Assembly (NCBI GenBank): GCA_041394945.1
Contig: JAWKHH010000002.1
Location: forward strand, 1,062,501 to 1,126,500
Source of the DNA: Bryobacteraceae bacterium
GTDB lineage: Bacteria > Acidobacteriota > Terriglobia > Bryobacterales > Bryobacteraceae
DNA length: 64,000 bases
Direction: 5' to 3'
Below, in pieces: positions 46,725 through 54,757 of the stretch (position 1 is its first letter; the number at the start of each line of letters is the position of its first letter). A model generated the notes under the pieces. The model saw nothing but the letters and a program-made list of their open reading frames with translations. It made no database searches and was not told where the DNA came from. The position numbers and the translations under genes were made by a program.

Positions 46725-46871
46725 CTATTGCACCGAGGATTGCAGCATGGCGTAGAAGAGAAAGCTGACGAGGGCGATGGCGCCCAGCACCAAGAGAAGA
46801 CAGGGAACTACGCCGCGTGTGGAGGCAGGTTTCTCCGGCGTCGATTTCCCAACGGGTTTGTACTTGGCCAT
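46725..46871 (-). CDS. Small single-pass membrane protein
   Basis: This 48-residue protein has a basic N-terminus (MAKYKPVGK) and one hydrophobic helix (VVPCLLLVLGAIALVSFLFY) with a short polar end. ATG 46871 is the first start after the PGI-like stop (46882), and the gene ends 3 bp before rph. No clear Shine-Dalgarno is visible, so translation may depend on the gene upstream. Function unknown. A longer in-frame start at 46943 would run into the PGI-like gene. Confidence 0.6.
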   Translation of the reverse strand: MAKYKPVGKSTPEKPASTRGVVPCLLLVLGAIALVSFLFYAMLQSSVQ

Positions 46872-46881
46872 AGAGGGAGAT

Positions 46882-48741
46882 TCAGACTTGCAGGGCCACT
46901 TGGCGGAAAAACTCGTCGAGCGCGTCGAGCGTGGATGCTTCAAGATCCTTCAGCTTGAGCGCCGCTACGATCCGTCCGCGCTGGGCCAGAGCCATTTGTG
47001 TCGCCAGGAATTGCGCCGTGTGATATTCGGGCGTGTACCCCGCCGCCTTGATCGATTCCATCTTGTCGGCCAGGATCACCGTAGAGAAACACTTTCCGTG
47101 CCCGATGATCATCTCGTGGAAGGAGTGGTTCATGGCCGGCCCCTCGTAGACGTCGGCGGGCATCTTCAGTTTGGACCGGAACAGGAGCTCTGCGGCGCGA
47201 TCGAGCCGCCTCCGCACCGCTTGGCCCTTCGCGGAATAACGGGTGTCCCCGAAGAAGGTCAGCTCACCGTGGTCCGCGCGGCCGGACTGGACGGCGTCTC
47301 GCAGTAGCGCGGCGAAGACGGCGGGCGCGCTCTTGGAATCGGCTGGGCTTTCGGCGAAAGGGAGGTGCAGCGTCACGCCGCCGCGGTATCTGATCGCGGC
47401 CGATTCGAACTTCGCCCACGCCGGAGTGGCGCGAATGCCGCCGGCCCGGTCCGCCTCGGAAAACAGGTCGCTGGTGATCGCCTTGTAGAGCTCCACGCTC
47501 GGCTGGGTGACGAAATTCATGCCGCGCAGATAGCCAAGGCCGAACACAACCCAGTGCATGAACTGCATGTAGGCGGAAAGTGGCTCCCGGGCGCCGAACG
47601 TGAGTACGGCAACCGGATAGCCGGCCCTGCGGAGCAGCGCTGCCCGCTCGCCGCCAGCGGCTTCGCCCTTGCGGCGCACGGCCAGGAATACGCGGTCCTG
47701 CGCCGCTTCGCGCGGAGCATGGTAGTTCGCCAGCTTGACCTTCTCGCCGATGATCACCTTGATGCCGATTTCCTCGCTCTTACCGAGGCTCTCTTCGAAG
47801 TCTTGCTTCGTCCAGATGCCGATGCCTTCCCAGCTCTTCGGCAGCATCAGCGTCACTTTGTCGCGGCCGGCCTCGCCCTGCGCGTGGAGGAAGGCGGCCA
47901 GCCTTAGCGCGGAGGCGATCTCCTCGGCGTCGAGGTAGGTTCCCTTGATCCATGCCTTCAGGTCCGCTCCGGCGAGGCCCAGCGGGTAGAGGCTGCCGCG
48001 GGTAAGCGGCGAACTGTGCCGCCCCGAGGTCGAGTTGCCTCCGTCCACCTGCAACTCTACCCGGCGGTAGCCGCGCGCCGACGCAAACTGGTCAAGCAGG
48101 GAACCCGGCAGCGTCATGTAGATGAAATTGGGGCGGCTGTCGAGCTGCTGGCTTTCGTACAGCGCGTACAGCTTTTCGAGGTTGACGACGGGCTCATAGG
48201 AGGTCATGCCGAGGGCTTGGCCCACCACCAGCGTCGACTTCAAGCCATCCTTCAACGAACCCTTGGATCGCGCCTCAATGTCGGCCAGAATCGCTTTGAG
48301 CTTGGCCGGGTCGGTGGAGTCCAGCACGTAGACGCGCGGACCGCGTCGCAGCAGCCCTGCGGCATTGTACGCCGCCTTGTCTTCCGCCGATCCGCCCATG
48401 CCGGCCCAGATGAGAAAACGCAGCCGCGCTTTGTGTGTTTCCTTGATCCGCTGGCGGATCTCATCGAGTTCGTCGTCGATTCGCGCCGGCCAATCGCCGG
48501 CTTCCTCGGCGCGCCAGGGGAGATGGAAGACGCCGTAGCTGTTCTTGGCGACGCGGCCGCCGGCGTCGATCTCCATGCCGAGGCCGATGAGCGGATTGCG
48601 AGTCGGGTCCAACTCATCTAGGCCTTTTCGCCGCGCCCGCTGATCCAGATACTTCAGCCGGGTGACGAGATCGTCTTTCTTGAGTTTTTCGGAGTAGGTT
48701 TCGGAAGCCGGCAGGTCGTGGAAGAGCGCTAAAACCACCAT
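46882..48741 (-). CDS. Phosphoglucose-isomerase-like SIS-domain protein
   Basis: This 619-residue protein resembles the PGI half of transaldolase/PGI fusions: LIWAGMGGSAEDKAAYNAAG (SIS-1 phosphate loop), VYVLDSTDPAKL, STLVVGQALGMTSYEP in the place of the usual S-K-[ST]-x-x-T loop, then GRHSSPLTRGSLYPLGLAG (PGI signature 1 region) and FEESLGK. The loop lacks the usual Ser/Thr series and the C-terminal half is divergent, so isomerase activity on glucose-6-phosphate is uncertain. Its start codon lies in the loop of a perfect inverted repeat. The 48-residue membrane gene follows at 10 bp. Confidence 0.75.
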   Translation of the reverse strand: MVVLALFHDLPASETYSEKLKKDDLVTRLKYLDQRARRKGLDELDPTRNPLIGLGMEIDAGGRVAKNSYGVFHLPWRAEEAGDWPARIDDELDEIRQRIKETHKARLRFLIWAGMGGSAEDKAAYNAAGLLRRGPRVYVLDSTDPAKLKAILADIEARSKGSLKDGLKSTLVVGQALGMTSYEPVVNLEKLYALYESQQLDSRPNFIYMTLPGSLLDQFASARGYRRVELQVDGGNSTSGRHSSPLTRGSLYPLGLAGADLKAWIKGTYLDAEEIASALRLAAFLHAQGEAGRDKVTLMLPKSWEGIGIWTKQDFEESLGKSEEIGIKVIIGEKVKLANYHAPREAAQDRVFLAVRRKGEAAGGERAALLRRAGYPVAVLTFGAREPLSAYMQFMHWVVFGLGYLRGMNFVTQPSVELYKAITSDLFSEADRAGGIRATPAWAKFESAAIRYRGGVTLHLPFAESPADSKSAPAVFAALLRDAVQSGRADHGELTFFGDTRYSAKGQAVRRRLDRAAELLFRSKLKMPADVYEGPAMNHSFHEMIIGHGKCFSTVILADKMESIKAAGYTPEYHTAQFLATQMALAQRGRIVAALKLKDLEASTLDALDEFFRQVALQV

Positions 48742-48752
48742 ATGGTTTTAGC
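48728..48752. promoter_or_regulatory. Perfect 10-bp inverted repeat over a start codon
   Basis: GCTAAAACCA (48728-48737) and TGGTTTTAGC (48743-48752) are exact reverse complements separated by five bases. The start codon of the PGI-like gene (48739-48741, minus strand) lies in that loop. As DNA it would be a good operator for a dimeric regulator between divergent genes. As RNA it would put the start codon in a hairpin loop and sequester its ribosome site. Confidence 0.55.
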
Positions 48753-48800
48753 ACAACCGGACTGGCGCCCTTGTGGCCCGATACCCGATAATCGTGGTCT

Positions 48801-49139
48801 ATGCGCGGTATCGTGATTGCGGCGATCGTAGCGCTCGTCTCCTGTGGATCGGGATCGACCGAATTCGCGATGCCGGAGCAAGCGGGGGAATGGGTGCGGC
48901 AGGGGGGGGCCAATGCGATGGAGGCGGCCTACCGGAAGGCCGACGGCGTTCTGGTGACGGTGCGGGTGGAGCGTATGGCGGAGGGGACCGCGTTCGAGCG
49001 GGTGCAGAAGTCACGACCGGAACCGGGATCGATCTTCTTTCACCACGGCGAGTACTTCGTAACGGTTCGCGGCGACGGCGCGGGTAACGAAACGCTCAAC
49101 GGATTTGCCTCAGCGTTCGAGAAGTCAGCGCACTGGTAG
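48801..49139 (+). CDS. Small putative lipoprotein
   Basis: This 112-residue protein has a lipoprotein-type leader (RGIVIAAIVALVSCGSG, lipobox ALVSC), which predicts acylation at Cys15 and membrane anchoring. The mature part (GEWVRQGGANAMEAAYRKAD, VLVTVRVERMAEGTAFERV) is a small alpha/beta segment without a recognised family. Its last 100 bases overlap the 3' end of the convergent deacetylase gene. Confidence 0.7.
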   Translation: MRGIVIAAIVALVSCGSGSTEFAMPEQAGEWVRQGGANAMEAAYRKADGVLVTVRVERMAEGTAFERVQKSRPEPGSIFFHHGEYFVTVRGDGAGNETLNGFASAFEKSAHW

Positions 49140-50014
49140 AGACGTAGCGCGGTTTGGAACGTCTGCGCGTGCGCGTCGACGGTGCGCTCGATCGGGTCGG
49201 CGTATCCCCCACCAAGAGTGACAACCACGGGCACGCGGCTGCGGCAGGCCGAGAGCACCAGTTCATCGCGCTGGCGCATCCCGTCGAGCGTCAGGGCGAG
49301 ACGCCCCAGGCGATCTTCGCGCAGACCGTCGACACCGGACTGATAGAAGACGATGTCCGGATTGTGCGCGAAGACCCGCGGCAGCACGCCCCGCACTTCC
49401 GTGAGGAATTCGTCGTCGCCGGCGTCGTCGCCGAGTTCGACATCAATGTCGCTCGCCTCCTTCCGAAACGGGAAGTTGTTCCGGTTGTGAAGCGACACGG
49501 TGAGAACGGCGGTTTCGCCGGCGAGCAGCGCCGCGGTTCCGTCGCCCTGGTGCACGTCGAGATCGATGACGGCCGCCCGCTGGACCGCGCCGCGATCGAT
49601 GAGTCCGCGAATGGCGATCGCGATGTCGTTGAAGACGCAGTAGCCGGACCCGTAGCCATGGAAGGCGTGATGGGTCCCGCCGGCGAGTGTCCCGCCCCAG
49701 CCGTTTGCCAGCGCGTCATCGGCCGCGGCGATGGTGCCTCCGGCCGAGGCGAGGGTCCGCCGGACGAGTCCTTCCGACCACGGAAACCCGAGCCGCCGGA
49801 TGGCGTCCGGCGGGAGGGTTCCATTCAGGAAAGCGTCGACGTAGGCCGGGTCGTGCACGCGCTCGATCGCCTCCCGCGCCGCGAGCGGAGCCGGGTCGAA
49901 GGCGAAGCCGCCGGCCGCCTCGAGTCGCTCGCGCAGCATCGGGTACTTGCGCATCGGAAAGCGGTGCCCCGGCGGCAGCGGGATCTCGTGGTGATCGGTG
50001 TAGAAGACGCGCAG
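49040..50014 (-). CDS. Histone-deacetylase-family (acetoin utilisation type) hydrolase; non-standard start
   Basis: About 324 residues if started at CTG 50014. The HDAC-fold zinc and charge-relay residues are visible: GGTHHAFHGYGSGYCVFND, VIDLDVHQGDGT (Asp and His ligands), YQSGVDGLREDRLG (Asp ligand) and GGGYADPIERTVDAH (Tyr). The conserved family N-terminus VFYTDHHEIPLPPGHRFP is encoded upstream of the first ATG (49954), between it and an in-frame TAG at 50021-50023 that ends the DUF1080 gene. No ATG, GTG or TTG lies there. The enzyme would deacetylate small molecules or polyamines. Its last 28 or so residues are antisense to the lipoprotein gene. Confidence 0.82.
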   Translation of the reverse strand: MRVFYTDHHEIPLPPGHRFPMRKYPMLRERLEAAGGFAFDPAPLAAREAIERVHDPAYVDAFLNGTLPPDAIRRLGFPWSEGLVRRTLASAGGTIAAADDALANGWGGTLAGGTHHAFHGYGSGYCVFNDIAIAIRGLIDRGAVQRAAVIDLDVHQGDGTAALLAGETAVLTVSLHNRNNFPFRKEASDIDVELGDDAGDDEFLTEVRGVLPRVFAHNPDIVFYQSGVDGLREDRLGRLALTLDGMRQRDELVLSACRSRVPVVVTLGGGYADPIERTVDAHAQTFQTALRLYQCADFSNAEANPLSVSLPAPSPRTVTKYSPW

Positions 50015-50020
50015 CGCGGC

Positions 50021-50668
50021 CTACCGGTGGGTAAGGTCGCGGATGTAGATGTCCTTGAAGCGCATGTTGCCCTCGCCGCCTGAGTGCAACTGCAGGGCGA
50101 TGTAGCCGTCGAACGATTTCGGCTTCGGATCGGTGAAATCGACCATGTCAACCCCGTTGAGTCGTGAGAAGTAGCGATTGCCCTCGACGCGCACCTGCAT
50201 GTCGTTCCAGTCGCTCTGCCGGACGACGCCTTCCTTCTCCGGCGAAGGCCATACAATCCACTGCCGTCCGTCGCCATAGATGCCGCCAGTGTGGCGGTTC
50301 ACGGTGCAGTCGATTTCAAACTGGAGGCCCTGGCTTACGTCGGGCGTCCCGGGCTTGAAATCGACGTGGAAGAATACGCCGCTGTTGCCGTCGCCCTCGC
50401 ACTTGAACCGCATCGACAGATGGAAATCCTTGTACTTCTTCTCGGTCTGGAGGTAGCCGTAGGCCTTGGAAATCGCACGCCCGTGGATCGTGCCGCCCTC
50501 CACTTCCCACTTCTCCTTACCGATTTCCAGCCAGCCCTTGAGGTCCTTGCCGTTGAACAATTGGACCCAGTCCTCGCCGGGCATCGACGAGCGCTGGCCG
50601 AGCAAAAGCGCCGCTCCGGAGGTAACGATGGCAGCCGCGATGGCGGCGATAAGCATGTGCCTGGACAT
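50021..50668 (-). CDS. DUF1080 (3-keto-disaccharide hydrolase-like) secreted protein
   Basis: This 215-residue protein has an N-terminal signal or anchor (HMLIAAIAAAIVTSGAALLL) and a concanavalin-like DUF1080 domain: WVQLFNGKDLKGWLEIG, GTIHGRAISKAYGYLQTEK, DFHLSMRFKCEGDGNSGVFF and GYIALQLHSGGEGNMRFKDI in order. The family includes proteins now assigned to hydrolysis of 3-keto-disaccharides and is expanded in Acidobacteria. ATG 50668 follows a GGTGA element at 4-8 bases. Its TAG stop is in the same frame as the deacetylase that follows. Confidence 0.88.
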   Translation of the reverse strand: MSRHMLIAAIAAAIVTSGAALLLGQRSSMPGEDWVQLFNGKDLKGWLEIGKEKWEVEGGTIHGRAISKAYGYLQTEKKYKDFHLSMRFKCEGDGNSGVFFHVDFKPGTPDVSQGLQFEIDCTVNRHTGGIYGDGRQWIVWPSPEKEGVVRQSDWNDMQVRVEGNRYFSRLNGVDMVDFTDPKPKSFDGYIALQLHSGGEGNMRFKDIYIRDLTHR

Positions 50669-50708
50669 GCTCACCAAGGTATCATTTTTGGAACCCGGTC
50701 CCGATTCG

Positions 50709-52049
50709 TCAGCCGCCGAGTTCGGCGCGGATTACGCCCGCGATCAGGTTGGCATGGCTTGAGACGGATTCGATGGTCGGCCCTTCGACCATCACCCGCG
50801 CCAGCGGCTCGGTTCCGGAGAAGCGGACGAGCACGCGTCCGTCTCCGCCGAGCGCCGCCTCGGCATCGCGGATCGCCCGATTGACGGCTACGAGTTCCGA
50901 CAGCGGCCGCCGTTCCTTCACTCGCACGTTGACGAGGGTCTGCGGGTAGACTTCGAGGCCGCCGGCGAGGTGGTCGAGCGAAGAGCCGGTTTCCACCATC
51001 ACCTCCAGAACACGAAGGCATGTGAGCAGACCGTCGCCGGTTGTGGCTTGCTTGAGGAAGATGACGTGGCCGGACTGCTCGCCGCCCACGGCGGCGCCGC
51101 GCCGCACCATCTCCTCGAGTACGTACTTGTCGCCCACCGCCGTCCGAACCAACTGAACTCCTTCCGCGGCAAGGGTTTTCTCAAGGCCGAGGTTGGACAT
51201 CACCGTCGCCACCACGACGTTTCCGGGCAGCTCGCCGTGGGATTTCAGGTACCGGCCGACCATCAGCAGCACGGCGTCACCATCCACGATACGGCCGGAT
51301 GCCCCTACAGCGATGCAACGGTCCGCGTCGCCGTCGAAGGCAAAACCCGCATCGGCGTTTTCGGCCGCCACGCGTTTGGCCAGGTTCTCCACATGCAGCG
51401 CGCCGCAATCGAGATTGATGTTGCGTCCATCGGGTTCGCATCCCATGGTCACCACCTTTGCGCCGAGCCGCCGCAGCAGGTCCGGCCCAAGACGGCAGGC
51501 GGCCCCGTTGCCGCAGTCGACGACGATCTTGCGGCCGGCGAGCGTTCCCCGGAACGTCGAGATCAGGTGCTCCATGTAGCGTTCGTCGAGCTCTTGTTCG
51601 GCGCTCAGGATCACCGCGGCCGGCGCCGTCACGCGAAGGTCGAGGATCTCCTTCTCGATTTGAAGCTCCTCGGCGTCCGGCAGCTTGTAGCCGCCCGGTC
51701 CGAACATCTTGATCCCGTTGTCCTGGAACGGATTGTGCGACGCCGAAATCATCACCCCGGCGGCGAAGTCCCCGGTTTGGGTCAGGTAGGCGATACCCGG
51801 CGTGGTGATCACGCCGGCCAGCCTCGACCTCACTCCCTGGCGGGCCAGCCCGGCGGCGAGATGCTCGGCGATCCAACCGCCCGACTCGCGGGTGTCCATA
51901 CCGATGGCCACCGACGCGGCGCCGGGTTTGGCGTGTTGGGCGCACCAGTTTCCGAGCGCCATGCCGGCCGCGTGCACCGTCGTGGGATCCAGCGGGTACT
52001 CCCCCGCCACTCCTCGAATTCCATCCGTTCCAAAAAGCTGTCTGCTCAA
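50709..52049 (-). CDS. glmM: Phosphoglucosamine mutase
   Basis: This 446-residue alpha-D-phosphohexomutase begins with RQLFGTDGIRG and carries the phosphoserine loop ISASHNPFQDNGIKMFG (Ser104), the metal site FAFDGDADRC, the sugar-specificity loop GGEQSGHV and the phosphate-binding VRFSGTEPLARVMVEG. It converts glucosamine-6-phosphate to glucosamine-1-phosphate for UDP-GlcNAc and peptidoglycan synthesis. It sits directly downstream of cdaR and cdaA, the widely conserved order in which CdaR and GlmM modulate the cyclase. Confidence 0.96.
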   Translation of the reverse strand: MSRQLFGTDGIRGVAGEYPLDPTTVHAAGMALGNWCAQHAKPGAASVAIGMDTRESGGWIAEHLAAGLARQGVRSRLAGVITTPGIAYLTQTGDFAAGVMISASHNPFQDNGIKMFGPGGYKLPDAEELQIEKEILDLRVTAPAAVILSAEQELDERYMEHLISTFRGTLAGRKIVVDCGNGAACRLGPDLLRRLGAKVVTMGCEPDGRNINLDCGALHVENLAKRVAAENADAGFAFDGDADRCIAVGASGRIVDGDAVLLMVGRYLKSHGELPGNVVVATVMSNLGLEKTLAAEGVQLVRTAVGDKYVLEEMVRRGAAVGGEQSGHVIFLKQATTGDGLLTCLRVLEVMVETGSSLDHLAGGLEVYPQTLVNVRVKERRPLSELVAVNRAIRDAEAALGGDGRVLVRFSGTEPLARVMVEGPTIESVSSHANLIAGVIRAELGG

Positions 52050-52056
52050 GGTGTAT

Positions 52057-52713
52057 TTAGTTCTCGCCCGAGCCGATCCGGTTCAATTGGACCCGCACGG
52101 CCACCCTTCCATCGCCATCCACCCTCACCTGCGGATCAGCGACATAGGTCTGCACGAGAAACTCCTCCGATTCTTTGGTCTCGCTCAAATCGACAGGGTC
52201 GGTCTCGACCGACTCCACTTCGCGGACCCGGCTCTCCGGGCCCACCAATTTCACACGGCCCGGCGATACCTGCTGCGAGACGATCTCGTAGCCGGCTGGC
52301 GGCGATCCGATGCGGACCACCACGGGGACTTCCCGGGTTACGCGCTTCTCGAACTTCAGCCGAACCTGCGCCGGCACGGCCCGGTCCAGCACCACTCCGG
52401 CCGGCAAGTGCATGTTTTGTTTCACCGGGAATGTGCGCTCCCCGGCTCTTTTCACGAATCCGAGATCCAATATCACCGAGGCGTCGTCGAGCCCGGTTGG
52501 CGTCAACTTCGACGCCGGCCCGCGGACCTCTACGTGGATCCTGTCCCTAACATCGGAGCTAATCTCAAGATCTTTAGGCATGTTCCGGTACTGCACCGGC
52601 GCCAGAATCGACGTGCCCACTTCCGGCTCCTGGATCACCAGCATCCACATCGCCGCGGCCGCCGCCAGCGAGAATGCCTTGTAGCCCCAGTTGTGGGTGA
52701 GAAACCGCAGCAT
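52057..52713 (-). CDS. cdaR: YbbR-domain protein (CdaR-like cyclase regulator)
   Basis: This 218-residue protein has one N-terminal membrane helix (GYKAFSLAAAAAMWMLVIQ) and YbbR repeats, with the typical FEKRVTREVPVVVRIGSPP and GYEIVSQQVSPGRVKLVGPE segments in sequence. YbbR/CdaR proteins are extracytoplasmic and bind the diadenylate cyclase. ATG 52713 is fixed by the helix and lies 7 bp after cdaA. Genes cdaA-cdaR-glmM form one unit. Confidence 0.9.
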   Translation of the reverse strand: MLRFLTHNWGYKAFSLAAAAAMWMLVIQEPEVGTSILAPVQYRNMPKDLEISSDVRDRIHVEVRGPASKLTPTGLDDASVILDLGFVKRAGERTFPVKQNMHLPAGVVLDRAVPAQVRLKFEKRVTREVPVVVRIGSPPAGYEIVSQQVSPGRVKLVGPESRVREVESVETDPVDLSETKESEEFLVQTYVADPQVRVDGDGRVAVRVQLNRIGSGEN

Positions 52714-52720
52714 CTCTGCC

Positions 52721-53569
52721 TCAGTCCACCCTCGTTCGCATCGGCGCCGAACTGGGCGCCCGCTCCGGACCCGGCTCGTCGGCCTCGTCGTGATCCTCAC
52801 CGAGCGCCTGTTGCCGCGTCCGCCCGCCCATATGTTCCAGGATGAGCTGCTCCACCTGCTGGATGGTCAGTTCCCGGTCGATCAGGCCGAATGCAGCCAC
52901 AGACAGTGTCCCCGTCTCTTCGGAGACCACCAACGCCAGCGCGTCGGTCTCTTCGGTGATGCCGATCGCGGCTCGGTGACGGGTGCCGAGGGTGCTCAAC
53001 AGAGCCGGGTTCATGCTCAAAGGCAGGAAACACGCCGCAGCCGAGATCCGTTCATTCTGGACGATCACCGCGCCATCGTGCAGCGCCCCGCGCGGCTGAA
53101 AGATGGCCACCAGTAACTCCTGGGAAAGCGCGGCGTCGAGCGCCACACCGCTCTCGATGAACGACCGCAATCCGCTATAGCGCTCGAGTACGATCAGCGC
53201 GCCCGTGCGTGTCCGGGCCAGTTGTTCCAGGGCGCCCAGGATCTCCTCCACGAACTCCTGACGTTTCATCCGGCCGCCAAACCCGGTCCAGCCCTTGCGC
53301 CCGAGCTGCGCCAGCACGCGCCTGATCTCGCTCTGGAACACCACGATCAGCCCGAAGGCCGAGTATGGCGCCATGGTTTCGAGCAGGCGGCGCAGCAATT
53401 CGAGGTTGCCCACCCGCGCCAAGCCGTACAGCCCCAGCAGTACCGTCAGCCCGGCCAGCACCTGGGCCGCGCGCCGCCCCCGCACCATCAGCAGAAACTG
53501 ATAGATCAGGAACGCCGTAACGACGATGTCCACAACGACGATGAGCGTGATTTGCGGCCAGGGCATCAT
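52721..53569 (-). CDS. cdaA: Diadenylate cyclase CdaA/DacA
   Basis: This 282-residue protein has three N-terminal membrane helices (residues 6-28, 36-52 and 66-80) and the DAC (DisA_N) catalytic domain with DGA at 165-167 in GALHDGAVIV and RHR at 197-199 in LGTRHRAAIG. It makes cyclic di-AMP from two ATP, a messenger for osmotic and wall homeostasis. A charged, proline-containing tail (from about 250) is extra to the domain. The adjacent cdaR and glmM confirm identity. Confidence 0.95.
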   Translation of the reverse strand: MMPWPQITLIVVVDIVVTAFLIYQFLLMVRGRRAAQVLAGLTVLLGLYGLARVGNLELLRRLLETMAPYSAFGLIVVFQSEIRRVLAQLGRKGWTGFGGRMKRQEFVEEILGALEQLARTRTGALIVLERYSGLRSFIESGVALDAALSQELLVAIFQPRGALHDGAVIVQNERISAAACFLPLSMNPALLSTLGTRHRAAIGITEETDALALVVSEETGTLSVAAFGLIDRELTIQQVEQLILEHMGGRTRQQALGEDHDEADEPGPERAPSSAPMRTRVD

Positions 53570-53587
53570 AGTGGGAGCGGCTGGAGA

Positions 53588-54727
53588 TCACCCGGCGAAT
53601 GGAAACATCGCCTCCCGGAGGGCGACACCCCGCACCTCAATCTGCTTGAGGTCGGCGGCGCCAAGTCCCGCTCGTTCGCCGAGCAGCAGGGTGTTTGCGC
53701 ATTTCGCGAATGCGCCGGAACGCTCCGCCCGCGGGTCGTACCCCATTGCCGCAGTCGCCACTGTATCGGTGGTCACGGCGTTCGTTCCCACGATCACGAT
53801 GCCCGGCTTCACATGCCGCAGCCCGCGAATCCACGGGCCCTCGCCGCCGGTTACGGTCTCGATCCCGTCGATGATCGCCAGGTCCACCGGGCGCGCTCCA
53901 TTCAACTCCACAACGATCCGCGGCATGCGCTCGGTTGCCTCGCGCGTGGACGCGGGGTCGCGTTCCGGTTCGGCGATCGCCGCCGGCTTTCGCTTCCCAA
54001 TGTGGCACACCTCCACCCGGCCCTTCTGCGGTTTCTCGTTCGGATCGTCGGCGCCGGCGTCGTCGCCGTAGATCGAAGCCGGAGTGATCCCGAACAGGTT
54101 CTTCATGGAAAGCGTCACGCCGCACGTGGCGTGGTTCTTCAGCTTGGCCAGCGACACAAACACATCCGTCTGTGCGTAGACCTCGTTGAGCATGTACGAA
54201 GGGAACACGGCGCCGCCGCCGGGCGCCCGGAACTTCACGTACTTCTTGAAGTCCCCAAGCCCGTTCGTGTTGTCGAACGTGACGTTCGCCGCCGCCGCTT
54301 TCATCTTCCGGACGTTCCAGCCGGAATCGAGCATGTATTCCTCGAGCGGGCCCGCCGTGCCCCACGCGCTCTCGACGAACCGGACCCGCCGCGCTCCGGC
54401 CCGTTCGCACAGGTGCGCGAACGCCATCATCTGCGCCGGATGCGTATAGTGCGTCAGTCCTAGAGCCTTGCCTTGAAACTTGAGCGCCGGACTTCCAGTG
54501 AGATTCACTTTCACCGTGACGGATTTGTTCTTGACCAGCCGGCCCAGCCCGCCGATCTTGTCGAAAAGGCCGTCGAGCAGAACTGCCTGGTCCTGGTCGT
54601 ACCCGGCGCATTTGCCGATGGCGACGGGCGCGGTGGGCGCCGCCCCGGCCGGCATCGACGGGGCCGCCAGCATGGCCGCCAGAAGTTCACGGCGGTTTAT
54701 TTGCGTTATCGCTCCCAGGCGCGTCAT
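53588..54727 (-). CDS. DUF362-domain secreted protein
   Basis: This 379-residue protein begins with a Tat-like leader (NRRELLAAMLAAPSMPAGA) and contains the DUF362 pattern: VTVKVNLTGSP, FVSLAKLKNHATCGVTLSMKN in two parts, and LAIIDGIETVTGGEGPWIRG. DUF362 proteins are often exported and some are paired with ferredoxin domains, but no Cys cluster is present here. Function is unassigned. It precedes cdaA by 18 bp on the same strand. Confidence 0.85.
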   Translation of the reverse strand: MTRLGAITQINRRELLAAMLAAPSMPAGAAPTAPVAIGKCAGYDQDQAVLLDGLFDKIGGLGRLVKNKSVTVKVNLTGSPALKFQGKALGLTHYTHPAQMMAFAHLCERAGARRVRFVESAWGTAGPLEEYMLDSGWNVRKMKAAAANVTFDNTNGLGDFKKYVKFRAPGGGAVFPSYMLNEVYAQTDVFVSLAKLKNHATCGVTLSMKNLFGITPASIYGDDAGADDPNEKPQKGRVEVCHIGKRKPAAIAEPERDPASTREATERMPRIVVELNGARPVDLAIIDGIETVTGGEGPWIRGLRHVKPGIVIVGTNAVTTDTVATAAMGYDPRAERSGAFAKCANTLLLGERAGLGAADLKQIEVRGVALREAMFPFAG

Positions 54728-54757
54728 GTTTCTCCAGTCCTTTCCGCCCTCGCTCCG

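Noticed and set aside
50970..52550. Plus-strand open frame of 526 codons
   Set aside because: Shadow of glmM and cdaR, which show full family motifs on the minus strand.
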